From IMG/VR virus record IMGVR_UViG_3300025087_000205, positions 1-37,383 of that record: a DNA stretch of 37,383 nucleotides; one strand, written 5' to 3'. The DNA is from a virus. A model generated the notes under the pieces. That model had not been told where the DNA came from and did no database searches. It worked only from the letters and a program-made list of their open reading frames with translations. This document shows, one piece after another, positions 6,652 through 14,948 of this stretch. How positions within the stretch are numbered: the first letter of the stretch is position 1; each line of letters begins with the position of its first letter. Position numbers and translations under genes: made by a program.

Positions 6652-7901
6652 CTGAATGGCGAGCAAAAATACCCTCTGACAGTCTGAACGCCGAGCACGA
6701 GGCTGGTCGCACGCCTCACACGGCACAGTTGGTTTATCTTCCAACCGCGCTAGACTTCAACCACCCCAAGGTTCATCAGATACTTGGGAAGGCAGATGTG
6801 CTGGTATTCCAGCGTAACGCGCTTAGCCCCGATGTATGGGCCGCGATGGACTATTGGCGCACGCTTGGTAAAATTGTAACCTTGGACGCCGACGATCATT
6901 ATTATTGCCTGCCGCCCAGCAACCCGGCGTGGGCTTATTGGATTGCTAACAAGGGCAATATGCCAATGTATCCTCCTGACGCACTGATGGAGGGACTGAG
7001 GCATGTGGACGCTTTCACATCACCGAGCAAGGTGATGATCAAAGATGTAGAGCATATTGCTCCCGGCTTCTGGCTACCGAACTGGCCTCGGCGCATGTGG
7101 TATGAGAAGTGTGTGCCGAAGCCGTTAGGCTCGCCTGACATTGCGTTCTCGTACTCTGCCGATCCTCAAAACGCACAGCAGATGTTATTCAACGGGCAGT
7201 TTCGTGAGGGAAGTGAGGAGTGGATCGTACTCGGTTGGGGTGGTTCAATTAGCCATGTGGATAGTTGGGTGTACAGTGGGGCTATTGAGGCATTGGACGT
7301 GATGTTCGAGAAGTATCCCAACTTGCGCCTGAAGTTCTGCGGGTATGAGCAACGGTTGGACTATCTACTCAACCGATGGGGAGACAGAGTTATTCGACAG
7401 ATAGGCGTCAAGCCTGAGCATTGGCCATTCGTTGTGAGTACGTTTGACATTGGCCTTGCTCCTTTGGATATGCGCGTTGTTCCTAGCAACACGGGAAAAG
7501 AAGGCGAGACGATGTGGGAGGGTGGCACATACTCCTACGATGAACGACGCTCGTGGCTCAAGGGAATAGAGTATATGGCCGCTGGCGTTCCCTGGCTGGC
7601 GACTCGTAGCACAACGTATGAAGGCATTGCGCGACATGGTACAATGGTCGAGAACGCAATGGATGATCCGAAAGTGAGGACTGAGAATTGGACGAAAGCA
7701 CTAGACTCGGCGATACAGAACCTACCCGCACGCAAGATACTGGCGATGGAAAAGAAGAAGTGGGCATTACGCAAAATGTGCATGGAGGCGAGGGTGAACG
7801 AGTACGTCGAGACCTACGAGAGGATCGGCAACCTCAAGCAGACGAGACGCGGAACACTGCCGGGGGTGTTCTGGCACAAGCCGGTAGTGGCGACAGCATA
7901 A
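6636..7901 (+). CDS. GT4-type glycosyltransferase (N-terminus frame-broken)
   Basis: 421 residues as an open frame. GT-B glycosyltransferase features: early strand LVYLPTALDF, ADVLVFQRNA, a nucleotide-sugar region with LGWGGSISHVDSW, LRLKFCGYEQR, then FDIGLAPLD and YMAAGVPWLA (the EX7E-like C-terminal region). It probably glycosylates virion proteins or DNA, or modifies host surface sugars. The natural start is likely ATG 6577 in another frame (see the separate entry); the ATG at 6636 has no ribosome site. It is followed by a second glycosyltransferase and lies inside the head-tail connector block, which hints at virion glycosylation. Whether a functional product is made is unknown. Confidence 0.8.
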   Translation: MELLLTEWRAKIPSDSLNAEHEAGRTPHTAQLVYLPTALDFNHPKVHQILGKADVLVFQRNALSPDVWAAMDYWRTLGKIVTLDADDHYYCLPPSNPAWAYWIANKGNMPMYPPDALMEGLRHVDAFTSPSKVMIKDVEHIAPGFWLPNWPRRMWYEKCVPKPLGSPDIAFSYSADPQNAQQMLFNGQFREGSEEWIVLGWGGSISHVDSWVYSGAIEALDVMFEKYPNLRLKFCGYEQRLDYLLNRWGDRVIRQIGVKPEHWPFVVSTFDIGLAPLDMRVVPSNTGKEGETMWEGGTYSYDERRSWLKGIEYMAAGVPWLATRSTTYEGIARHGTMVENAMDDPKVRTENWTKALDSAIQNLPARKILAMEKKKWALRKMCMEARVNEYVETYERIGNLKQTRRGTLPGVFWHKPVVATA

Positions 7902-7942
7902 CTGATCCCGCCTCGTACATTGCGCGTAACTGGTATCGTGGG

Positions 7943-8050
7943 ATGAAACTTGAGTACAGCGGGGTAGACTTCGGCAAGTGCATGGAATACGATGTGCTAC
8001 AGGTTGTCAACCGAACAGTGGTGAAACAGAAGAATGAGCGAGAACAATAG
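7943..8050 (+). CDS. Small ORF or displaced C-terminus of the glycosyltransferase
   Basis: From about 7887 to 8050 a frame different from the upstream glycosyltransferase reads like protein (ITDPASYIARNWYRGMKLEY, then GKCMEYDVLQVVNRTVV). The first ATG in it is at 7943, which would give 35 residues. The text resembles C-terminal tails found at the end of phage glycosyltransferases. It may therefore be a separate mini-gene or a C-terminal part lost by a second frame change. It overlaps the next gene by 17 bases. Confidence 0.35.
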   Translation: MKLEYSGVDFGKCMEYDVLQVVNRTVVKQKNEREQ

Positions 8051-9275
8051 CCAACGTCCCACCCTGCTTATGCTCGGTGGTCACACCCTACAACCGTTGT
8101 GGCAACCGCTAAGTGATACCTACGATATTTGTATGGTACACCCTCAGTCATCGGCGCTGATGACCGAGATGGGTATACAAGGTGCGTTTGGCATACAGAA
8201 GTATCTCAACGCTGAGATACAAGAGGAAGCAACGAACATCGCCTATCGCATTGCGACAAAGGTACACCAACAGTCGGCTTCATTAGTGTCAGTTATACAC
8301 GAAGCCTTTGGCGAGAGCGTACCCGACAATTTTGCGCCAGACAAAGTGGCCGACTGGTTTCCCGCGATGGTTGGCGAGCACGTGCGACAAGAGGCATTGA
8401 TTCTCAACATGCTTGATGCGCTGAAGAACGATAGGCATATATCTGGTTGTGTGGTGCATGAGGATGTGACACCTGATGCGCGAGCGGTTGTGCTCTGGTG
8501 CAAGGTAAAAGGTATTCCAACAGTGCATGTGCCACATGCCAATTGCTTTTACATCGGTGAGGAGTGGGATATACACACTGAGAGCATATCGGACTGCATT
8601 GCGGCAGCAGGTGAATACATGTATGAGTTCTATGTCAAGTGGGGATACCCATCTGAGCGAGTGCGGGTGTGCGGTCAGCCACAACTAGATTCATGGTATG
8701 GACTCAACCCTCCATCTCGCACCGAGTCTAGGCGAGTGCTAGGCATAGACGATGGCACATTCTTGCTGGTGTACGCAACCTCGTGGGGACAACTCACCTC
8801 CGCTAGAGGCGACTTTGACGCAGAGTATGAGAACTCATTGCGCGAGGTTATTGAAACAACCAAAGAACTAGGTGCAACACTGTGCATAAAGATGCACCCT
8901 AGCGAAATGCAGAACCAAGAGCAGGTTTACTTGGAGGCCATGAAAAACAATGGCGTGACGGGGTTTGTCACGCGCCAGTTCAATGAGTATGTGCTGAGGG
9001 CGGCAAACGCTCTTGTGGCACATGGGCCAAGCAACATTTGTGTTCAGGCCGCGATACTTGGCTTGCCAAGTTGTTATCTGCCAACGGAGGGGTTTGAGTT
9101 TCCGCGTCCCGGCCCAGTGATGAGCATGATGTCACTCACTCATGCTGTGCGTATATCCCAAATGCTGGACAAGGGTAAAACTTGGGATATATTCGTGCGA
9201 CAGATGAATGCCAGTCATGATGTTGGCAACGGTGCGGAACGTGTTGCAGAGTTTGTGCGAGAGGTATGCCAGTAA
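8034..9275 (+). CDS. GT-B glycosyltransferase, CDP-glycerol/capsule type
   Basis: 413 residues. The opening PTLLMLGGHTLQPLWQPL, a central segment KGIPTVHVPHANC, VRVCGQPQLDSW, LLVYATSW and a C-terminal VAHGPSNICVQAAILGLPS are laid out like GT-B enzymes of the CDP-glycerol glycerophosphotransferase, capsule synthesis and UDP-GlcNAc 2-epimerase superfamily. The Gly-Pro-Ser-Asn site near the end is the nucleotide-sugar phosphate contact in such enzymes. It follows another glycosyltransferase and overlaps the gp10-like gene. The substrate is unknown; modification of virion proteins is the simplest guess. Confidence 0.75.
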   Translation: MSENNSQRPTLLMLGGHTLQPLWQPLSDTYDICMVHPQSSALMTEMGIQGAFGIQKYLNAEIQEEATNIAYRIATKVHQQSASLVSVIHEAFGESVPDNFAPDKVADWFPAMVGEHVRQEALILNMLDALKNDRHISGCVVHEDVTPDARAVVLWCKVKGIPTVHVPHANCFYIGEEWDIHTESISDCIAAAGEYMYEFYVKWGYPSERVRVCGQPQLDSWYGLNPPSRTESRRVLGIDDGTFLLVYATSWGQLTSARGDFDAEYENSLREVIETTKELGATLCIKMHPSEMQNQEQVYLEAMKNNGVTGFVTRQFNEYVLRAANALVAHGPSNICVQAAILGLPSCYLPTEGFEFPRPGPVMSMMSLTHAVRISQMLDKGKTWDIFVRQMNASHDVGNGAERVAEFVREVCQ

Positions 9276-9808
9276 TGGTAAGGATCACAATTGACATCTC
9301 CGAGATCAAGGCTGTTATTGCCAATCTCGGTCGTGCGCCACAGTGGATGCCAAAGGAGATAGATCGTGTCTTTCCCATACTTGGCAAGAAGGTCAAAGAC
9401 ATCATGGCTGATCAACTTGGCAAGCGGAGTTGGAGTGGGAAACTGGCAGGGAGTGTGCAGGACAATTACGATGCAGGCACAAAGACATTGACTATCGGGC
9501 CAACTCGCAAGTGGAAGGACAAAGATGCTGGCATGGTTCATCAACTTGGCACAGGGCCGTATCCAAATACCAAGAAACCGCCTTGGCTACCGATCAAACA
9601 ATGGGCTGAGGATCGAGGACGCGATCCTCGAAAGACCTATGTGAAGATATGGTTAGCAGGCGTATCGCCTCATCCATTCCTTATGGAAACAATGAACCGT
9701 CCCGACTTTCAAGCCGCACTGGAAGATGCCGCACAGAAACTTGGTGTGAATATCGCGGCACAGGCAGTAGCGGGTGACAAAACATTGGGTGTAGGGATAA
9801 CAGAATGA
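9266..9808 (+). CDS. HK97 gp10-like neck/tail completion protein
   Basis: 180 residues from ATG 9266; a second ATG at 9275 in the same frame overlaps the previous TAA and is also possible. The N-terminal IDISEIKAVIANLG, a basic GKRSWSGKLAGSV and a central MVHQLGTGPYPN with PHPFLMETMNRP follow the pattern of HK97 gp10-like minor tail proteins that complete the neck. The next gene overlaps it by four bases, consistent with a neck operon. Confidence 0.8.
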   Translation: MPVMVRITIDISEIKAVIANLGRAPQWMPKEIDRVFPILGKKVKDIMADQLGKRSWSGKLAGSVQDNYDAGTKTLTIGPTRKWKDKDAGMVHQLGTGPYPNTKKPPWLPIKQWAEDRGRDPRKTYVKIWLAGVSPHPFLMETMNRPDFQAALEDAAQKLGVNIAAQAVAGDKTLGVGITE

Positions 9809-10254
9809 GTCTCGCCAGCACACGTGCCGGTTTCTACACACACATTACAAGTTGTGGGCCGTATCTCTCAAGCGAGATAAGCGCGTGTGACTACGGAATA
9901 ATCGAGCGCACCTCTGGTTGCGCTATCATCTTCACGCCAACCGGTGAACATGTCAATGAACCATTGACTCATTCTGGCACAGGTATCACCGTCTCGCACA
10001 TGACGACGTGGCATATCACGGGTGAGTTGTACATTCGCTTTACTGGTGACTCGCCTGCGTTTCTCTCCAAGGTGTGGGGAGGCATTGACGATATACAAAC
10101 GACGATCAACAAAGACGTATCTCTTGGCAACAGTGTAGACTTCGCCTATCTCAGTAGCATGAGTTACGATGTGAACCGAGGATATGAAATTGGTGGGTTT
10201 GACTACGGCGTGATAGGCTTTGTTGTTACCTGTCAGGACTTGATACCACAATAG
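9805..10254 (+). CDS. Tail terminator candidate
   Basis: 149 residues, starting with ATGA overlap to the gp10-like gene. It has mixed alpha/beta-looking sequence with short strands (YGIIERTSGCAIIF, GFVVTCQDLIPQ) and no membrane segment or enzyme motif. The position directly after a gp10-like protein and before the tail tube genes is where the tail terminator normally lies. Assignment is by position only. Confidence 0.6.
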   Translation: MSLASTRAGFYTHITSCGPYLSSEISACDYGIIERTSGCAIIFTPTGEHVNEPLTHSGTGITVSHMTTWHITGELYIRFTGDSPAFLSKVWGGIDDIQTTINKDVSLGNSVDFAYLSSMSYDVNRGYEIGGFDYGVIGFVVTCQDLIPQ

Positions 10255-10270
10255 GCAATAGGGTGAGGGT

Positions 10271-11128
10271 ATGGCTAAAGCAGATCGCACAACACTCAAG
10301 AGTTACTTTGAAACCGGCGACCGACCAACACAGGCTCAGTTCATTGATCTAATTGACTCGTCAATTGATATTATGATTGCTGGTCAGACGCCGTTACAGG
10401 CTACCGCCTCTCTTGCGGCTGGCACGGGAATTAGCCTTGCTCAAAGCGGTAGCACTATTACTGTTACCAGTACCGTTACATCGTTTGCCATTGCCGCCAG
10501 CGAACAGGCAGATCTAAGTTCTACCGCCTCCATTCAGGCGGGCGATGGAGTAGAATTAAGTCAGACAGGTAGTGTGATAAAGTTCACTGGTTTGTCCATT
10601 GCGGCCAGTGGTGCGGCCTCGCTCACCAAGTCAGCATGTTTTCAAGCAGGCGATGGGATCGCACTGGCACAAACGGGTAGCATTATCAAATTCACTGGCT
10701 TATCTATTGCCGCAAGCCTTTCCACATCGCTGACACAAACTGCTTGCTTTCAAGCGCCTACGGCTTGCGGGTTGACCATTTCCCAAAGTGGCAGTGTGAT
10801 CACACACGGTGTTGGTAATGACTATCGTATCAAAGCGTGGATCAACTTCGATGGACAATTGGGTACACCAACTGCACGCGCCAGTTTCAACGTAGACAGC
10901 ATTACCGATAATGGCACTGGTCAATATACGATCAACTTCATTACTCCCTTTGCCAATGCGAACTACGTAGCCGTTGGCACATGCGCCTCTCCCGAAGGCG
11001 GGGCTATTGTTGTTGCCTCAGTTGCGCTGCCAACAACCACCGCTTACCGTTTTGAGACACGCACTGTCGGCGCTGGCGCGCCAGTGGACAAGGCCTGGAT
11101 CAACATGATATTCATAGGCGATCAGTAA
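10271..11128 (+). CDS. Tail fibre / receptor-binding protein with repeats
   Basis: 285 residues. The N-terminal DRTTLKSYFETGDRPTQAQF is a common phage attachment domain. It is followed by three to four related modules (about residues 45-190) of the form AGDGIxLxQTGSxIKFTGLS with alternating IAAS and ACFQA segments. The C-terminal region (RIKAWINFDG, ARASFNVDSITDNGTG, YTINFITPFANANYVAVG) matches the widespread fibre-tip domain of phages. It probably forms a trimeric fibre whose tip contacts the host. It lies between neck and major tail protein genes. Confidence 0.8.
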   Translation: MAKADRTTLKSYFETGDRPTQAQFIDLIDSSIDIMIAGQTPLQATASLAAGTGISLAQSGSTITVTSTVTSFAIAASEQADLSSTASIQAGDGVELSQTGSVIKFTGLSIAASGAASLTKSACFQAGDGIALAQTGSIIKFTGLSIAASLSTSLTQTACFQAPTACGLTISQSGSVITHGVGNDYRIKAWINFDGQLGTPTARASFNVDSITDNGTGQYTINFITPFANANYVAVGTCASPEGGAIVVASVALPTTTAYRFETRTVGAGAPVDKAWINMIFIGDQ

Positions 11129-11130
11129 CC

Positions 11131-11162
11131 AAGCATTCAGTTCAAGCATTCAGTCTAAGCAT
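11131..11162 (+). repeat. Tandem 13-bp repeats upstream of tail promoter
   Basis: AAGCATTCAGT occurs at 11131-11141 and 11144-11154 and a third partial copy, AAGCAT, at 11157-11162, giving a 13-bp period. The array ends directly at the extended -10 box at 11162. A similar array lies before the promoter at 33541. It may bind an activator. Confidence 0.7.
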
Positions 11163-11170
11163 GGTATAAT
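11162..11170 (+). promoter_or_regulatory. Extended -10 promoter of the major tail gene
   Basis: TGGTATAAT with a weak -35 (TTCAAG near 11141). It lies about 90 bases before the major tail protein and is preceded by 13-bp tandem repeats. Transcription would begin near 11177, just ahead of two hairpins. Confidence 0.7.
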
Positions 11171-11180
11171 AGTACGAGCA

Positions 11181-11199
11181 TCCCGCACATCTGGCGGGA
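11181..11199 (+). promoter_or_regulatory. Leader hairpin of the major tail transcript
   Basis: TCCCGC at 11181-11186 pairs with GCGGGA at 11194-11199 around a 7-base loop, a few bases from the predicted transcript 5' end. A 5' hairpin commonly protects abundant phage mRNAs from decay; here it is followed by a terminator-like hairpin. Confidence 0.55.
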
Positions 11200-11216
11200 C
11201 AAGTAGCGGAAACGTA

Positions 11217-11247
11217 TGCGCCGACACAGTTTGGCGCATTTTGCTTT
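11217..11247 (+). terminator. Attenuator-like terminator before major tail gene
   Basis: TGCGCC (11217-11222) pairs with GGCGCA (11233-11238) followed directly by TTTTGCTTT, a weak intrinsic terminator. It lies between the promoter at 11162 and the AAGGAGG ribosome site of the major tail gene, so it would stop upstream readthrough or attenuate the local transcript. Confidence 0.6.
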
Positions 11248-11262
11248 AAGGAGGCACAACAA

Positions 11263-11682
11263 ATGACTCAAGTTCACGGACGCAATTTGGTTCTACAACT
11301 CTTCCCATCAGGTGCGGCTTCGCTGAATGTTTCGGGTGATATGAACAGCGCAAACCTCACTTGGTCACGCAACAACCCAGAAACAACCACATTTGGGAAG
11401 GATACTGTTCAGCGTATCGCCGGTCTACGTGACTACACGCTGGACTTTGCCGGTATCTGGAACAGCGGTAGCGTTGCGGTTGACGTTCTAGCAACCGAAA
11501 TAGCGGCCTCAACCAATACATTGTTTAGGCTTGCGCCAGCAAGTGTGGCGGGTAGTCCAATGTACACGGGTTGCGGACTGCTCTCGAACTGGAATGTCAC
11601 CGGGCCTGTTGGCGGGCCAATAGCGATGTCATTCACAGTGCAGTCTGGTGCGGGATCGCTCACGACAACCGGTGCTGTCTAA
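11263..11682 (+). CDS. Major tail tube protein
   Basis: 139 residues with a good ribosome site (AAGGAGG). Sequence is Ser/Thr/Gly-rich with beta strands: an N-terminal VHGRNLVLQLFPSG, WSRNNPETTTFGKD, a strand DYTLDFAGIWN and a C-terminal MSFTVQSGAGS, matching the short major tail proteins of siphoviruses. It forms the tube through which DNA passes. It has its own promoter region and is followed by the chaperone pair and tape measure, the canonical order. Confidence 0.85.
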   Translation: MTQVHGRNLVLQLFPSGAASLNVSGDMNSANLTWSRNNPETTTFGKDTVQRIAGLRDYTLDFAGIWNSGSVAVDVLATEIAASTNTLFRLAPASVAGSPMYTGCGLLSNWNVTGPVGGPIAMSFTVQSGAGSLTTTGAV

Positions 11683-11717
11683 ACGCACAATTTACGTCTC
11701 AATAAGGAGGTCAGCGC

Positions 11718-12026
11718 ATGGCTGACAACAAGAAAGTCCTCAACGGGGATGAAAACATTTGGGTTGTTTTCAAGCCTAGTGGCTATCCTTTTCGTCTATC
11801 GCGTCAGTTGAAAGAAGCGACACGCGAGAACGAGATACTTGATACTATCCTCCCGTACATTAGCGCGTGTAAATTGCCAAGGGTGGACGGCACACTGCTT
11901 GAGGCTGAAACACTCTCCAATAAAGAATTGCTAGACGAAGTGGATGAGCAGATCGTCGTAGCGATCATTCGCGCGTTCTACGAGTTTCGACAGGAGAGGA
12001 TGTACCAGCCTGTCTCCCCAAACTAA
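11718..12026 (+). CDS. Tail assembly chaperone, short form (gpG-like)
   Basis: 102 residues, good AAGGAGG site. It lies between the tail tube and tape measure genes, where lambda carries G and GT. It is acidic and helical. Its last codons CCA AAC TAA carry a CCCAAAC slippery heptamer (12017-12023), so a fraction of ribosomes should shift -1 into the following frame and make a longer fusion. Such proteins keep the tape measure protein soluble during tail assembly. The role is inferred from position and the frameshift site. Confidence 0.8.
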   Translation: MADNKKVLNGDENIWVVFKPSGYPFRLSRQLKEATRENEILDTILPYISACKLPRVDGTLLEAETLSNKELLDEVDEQIVVAIIRAFYEFRQERMYQPVSPN

Positions 12027-12069
12027 TGCGGCAACTTGCTCTCTACGCAAGAGGTGAGGGTGGGTTGCC
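12017..12069 (+). promoter_or_regulatory. Programmed -1 frameshift signal
   Basis: Heptamer C CCA AAC at 12017-12023 lies directly before the TAA of the upstream gene in the correct frame. After slipping, reading continues CTA ATG into the next frame. Six bases later a stem begins: GGCAAC (12030-12035) pairs with GTTGCC (12064-12069), and CTTGC (12035-12039) with GCAAG (12047-12051). Spacing fits known -1 frameshift stimulators. Confidence 0.8.
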
Positions 12070-12295
12070 AGCCGAAACAACCGAGGCCGACATCTGCGAA
12101 CGCTTCGGCTGGACGTTTACCGAACTGGATAACGAGGATCAAGATCGCGTATATACGGCAGTAGCACTGGCGAATATACGCGATTGTGTTAGCAGAATTA
12201 AGCAGTGGCTATCGAGTAGTGGCAAGTCGCATATTGATGAGAGAGACCTGGAGATTTGGGGTGTCATTATGAAAGCGGAGAAACAAGATGGCTGA
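12026..12295 (+). CDS. Tail assembly chaperone, frameshift extension (T-like)
   Basis: 89 residues if started at its own ATG (overlapping the previous stop as TAATG), but most likely expressed as the C-terminal part of a -1 frameshift fusion with the upstream chaperone. The sequence is helical with Asp/Glu-rich parts (FTELDNEDQDRVYTAVALAN). It overlaps the tape measure gene by 8 bases. In lambda-like phages the T domain contacts the tape measure protein. Its exact expression route needs the frameshift, which is seen in sequence only. Confidence 0.75.
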   Translation: MRQLALYARGEGGLPAETTEADICERFGWTFTELDNEDQDRVYTAVALANIRDCVSRIKQWLSSSGKSHIDERDLEIWGVIMKAEKQDG

Positions 12296-14939
12296 TGCAC
12301 TTGCAAGGATCATCGTCCAAACAAAAGATCAAGCCTCTCAGCAATTTGAGGAGATATTCGCACGCATAAATGCACAGTATGGCAATTCTATGAGTGTATA
12401 TAAGAAAATGTCCTTGGCGAATACGGAATTTATGCAAACACAGCGCAAGATGGCCGAGGCTGGTGTTAGCATTACTGGAGTCACAGCCACACAAACAAAG
12501 GCACACCTTGATCTTGCTAATGCCGCTGGACAGAACGCACAGAAGTACAAGGAGTTAGAGAGTAGCACAACCACTGCTGGTCAAGGCTTCAAACTCTTCG
12601 GCATGAACATTGTGGACATCGCCGCAAAATTTTATTTGTTGCAGACAAGTATTCGCGCTGTTATTCAGGGAATTGAGGGACTGTTCAAACTGGCCGAACT
12701 TGGCGCACAGGTGCAACAGTCTGATATTTCATTCGCTCGTTTATTGAAAACACTTGATGCTGCGCCAGATGTGATGGATCGTCTGCGTGAGGCGGCTGGC
12801 GGACTGGCAACCGACTATGAGTTGCAATCGAAGTCGGCCATTGTCCTAATGGGTACGAGTGGAGAACTTGGTAAACAACTAGCAAATAATTTACCTCAAT
12901 TGATGGAAATTGCTCGTGCGGCAAAGATAGTCAACCCCGCCATACGCGATGTAGACTATGCCTATGAGTCATTGACAACGGGTATCAAACGCGGTGAGAA
13001 ACGCTGGTTGGATAACATCGGTATTATTTTCAAGGCTGAAGATGCCTATATAGAATATGCTACAGCAATTGGGAAAAGCGTTGGAGAACTCACCGCTGAG
13101 GAACAACAACTTGCATATTTGGAGAAAACATTGCGAGTCGGGGAGATAATCAAAAAGCAGGCCGGAGAGAGTACGGACTCACTTACTGATAAATATGGCA
13201 TACTCAAAACAGAATTACAAGAGTCTAAACAAGCCTTTGGAGAATTTCTCAACGAGGCACTTTCGCCCACTCTTATCGAAATGACAAGATTGCTGAGCAT
13301 TGTTAACGATCATGCTCCTACTTGGATCGCATGGGGAGAGGCAATTGCCCCAATTATTGAGAAGGCATACAAACTCAATATGCAACTCAACCCAGCCTTT
13401 ATTATACTCAAGGCTATCTCTGACCTGCTTGGCCCCATGCCAGAAGAACATAGGGAGGTTGCTGATTCCATTGATACTGTTACAGAGGCCGTTGCTAAAG
13501 AATCGGATGTTTTCGCCTTAGCCATTGAAGGTATAGAAAACTACTCCGATAAATGGCGTGCGGCTGCTGATAAAATTGTTGAAACTGAGTTGGATAAAGT
13601 CAACCGTCTACTAGATGAGAATGAGAAATTCGGGGAGAAGATAGCAGACCTTGAACTCGATCTCAATGATAAATTACAAGATATTCGTGAAAAGGCAGAT
13701 AAGAATAGACTTGATACTTACAGGAAATATGATGATCGCATTGTTGATGCAAGGGAATCTTTCAATGATCGCATGATTGATCTGGAAAGATCGCTCATGG
13801 ATAATCTCCTGTCCGAGAATGAAAGTTATGCACAAGCACGCATGGCCCTTATGCAACGACTAACTGATTCTCTTAGAGATTTCGATGAGCGTCGTGCAGA
13901 CTCAATTGAAGACGTCAACCAAGATTTGGCCGAATCCGATTCTGATTATGCCCGTGACCTTGCTAGAGTCAATGAGGATGCATTAACTGATATTGAGAGA
14001 GCACGGCGTGATTATGGTGATGATGCCGAGAGATTAGCCGCGCGTTTGCAAGATATAGAGGATCAGCGTCTTGATCAATTGCTTTCTCTTGAGAGACGAC
14101 ATATCGATCAAAGAGCCGATCTACAAAGAAGAATGGCCGAGGTAGAGGATGATTATTCCACTGAGCGTCGACGGCGTATTGAGGAAGAGATACAACGTGA
14201 TTTGGATGCACTAGAAGCCAAACACACAGCAGAACTTTCTATGATACGAGATAAGTATGTCCGTGAGTTGGATGAGGCTAATATAAAACATGCACGAGAA
14301 ATAGAGGATTTGGAGACAGCCAAACAAGCACAGATTGCTGTTATTATTGCTGCTGAGGGAGCAGCAACAGAGAAAGCTAATGAAGAATCTCAAAAACGAC
14401 GTGAACAAGCCGAAGAGGATATAAAGAAGATTACGGAGGCAATTGAAAAAGGATTCAAGGTTGCCTGGCTTGATGCTTTGCTTTCGGTAACGACTGAGGG
14501 ATCACAGATTCATGAAATGCTTGAGGTTGCACGTCTTAAGACCATGGGTGCATCAGATGCTATGCTTGTGTATCGAGATCGGTTACAAGAGGCAGGAAAC
14601 ACAGCATTTGGTCTAGCCACAATAATGTATCAAATGGGCCTAATATCTACCCTTCCTAGCATACCACCCCCTCCAGATTGGACACGTCATCAGGGTCGTC
14701 AGCATGGTGGCCCGGTATGGCCCGGTGGGGCATTCCCTGTTGGCGAGGCTGGCCCAGAACTCTTTATGCCAAAAACTGCTGGCACAATTATTCCTAATAA
14801 TATGCTCGGTGGCGGCACAAATATAACTATCAGTGCGGGTGCATTCCTCGGATCGCGCGCTGATGCTATTCGCTTAGGCAATGAACTTGCGCCTATCATC
14901 GCACGCAGTTTGAAAGCACACGGGATACAGATACAGTAG
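12288..14939 (+). CDS. Tape measure protein
   Basis: 883 residues, the longest gene. A GGAG site precedes the ATG. The N-terminal third is Ala/Gly-rich and contains a hydrophobic stretch; the middle (about residues 420-730) is an almost continuous coiled coil full of Arg, Glu, Asp and Leu (for example DLERSLMDNLLSENESYAQA), and the end holds GGPVWPGGAFPVGEAGPELF plus a Gly-rich tail, a pattern common to tape measure C-termini. It sets tail length and is ejected ahead of the DNA. No lysozyme or peptidase domain was recognised. Confidence 0.9.
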   Translation: MADALARIIVQTKDQASQQFEEIFARINAQYGNSMSVYKKMSLANTEFMQTQRKMAEAGVSITGVTATQTKAHLDLANAAGQNAQKYKELESSTTTAGQGFKLFGMNIVDIAAKFYLLQTSIRAVIQGIEGLFKLAELGAQVQQSDISFARLLKTLDAAPDVMDRLREAAGGLATDYELQSKSAIVLMGTSGELGKQLANNLPQLMEIARAAKIVNPAIRDVDYAYESLTTGIKRGEKRWLDNIGIIFKAEDAYIEYATAIGKSVGELTAEEQQLAYLEKTLRVGEIIKKQAGESTDSLTDKYGILKTELQESKQAFGEFLNEALSPTLIEMTRLLSIVNDHAPTWIAWGEAIAPIIEKAYKLNMQLNPAFIILKAISDLLGPMPEEHREVADSIDTVTEAVAKESDVFALAIEGIENYSDKWRAAADKIVETELDKVNRLLDENEKFGEKIADLELDLNDKLQDIREKADKNRLDTYRKYDDRIVDARESFNDRMIDLERSLMDNLLSENESYAQARMALMQRLTDSLRDFDERRADSIEDVNQDLAESDSDYARDLARVNEDALTDIERARRDYGDDAERLAARLQDIEDQRLDQLLSLERRHIDQRADLQRRMAEVEDDYSTERRRRIEEEIQRDLDALEAKHTAELSMIRDKYVRELDEANIKHAREIEDLETAKQAQIAVIIAAEGAATEKANEESQKRREQAEEDIKKITEAIEKGFKVAWLDALLSVTTEGSQIHEMLEVARLKTMGASDAMLVYRDRLQEAGNTAFGLATIMYQMGLISTLPSIPPPPDWTRHQGRQHGGPVWPGGAFPVGEAGPELFMPKTAGTIIPNNMLGGGTNITISAGAFLGSRADAIRLGNELAPIIARSLKAHGIQIQ

Positions 14940-14948
14940 GCAAAGTGT

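Noticed and set aside
6640-6655. Canonical -1 slippery site in the glycosyltransferase
   Set aside because: No X-XXY-YYZ heptamer is present; a base loss or assembly error is more likely than programmed frameshifting.
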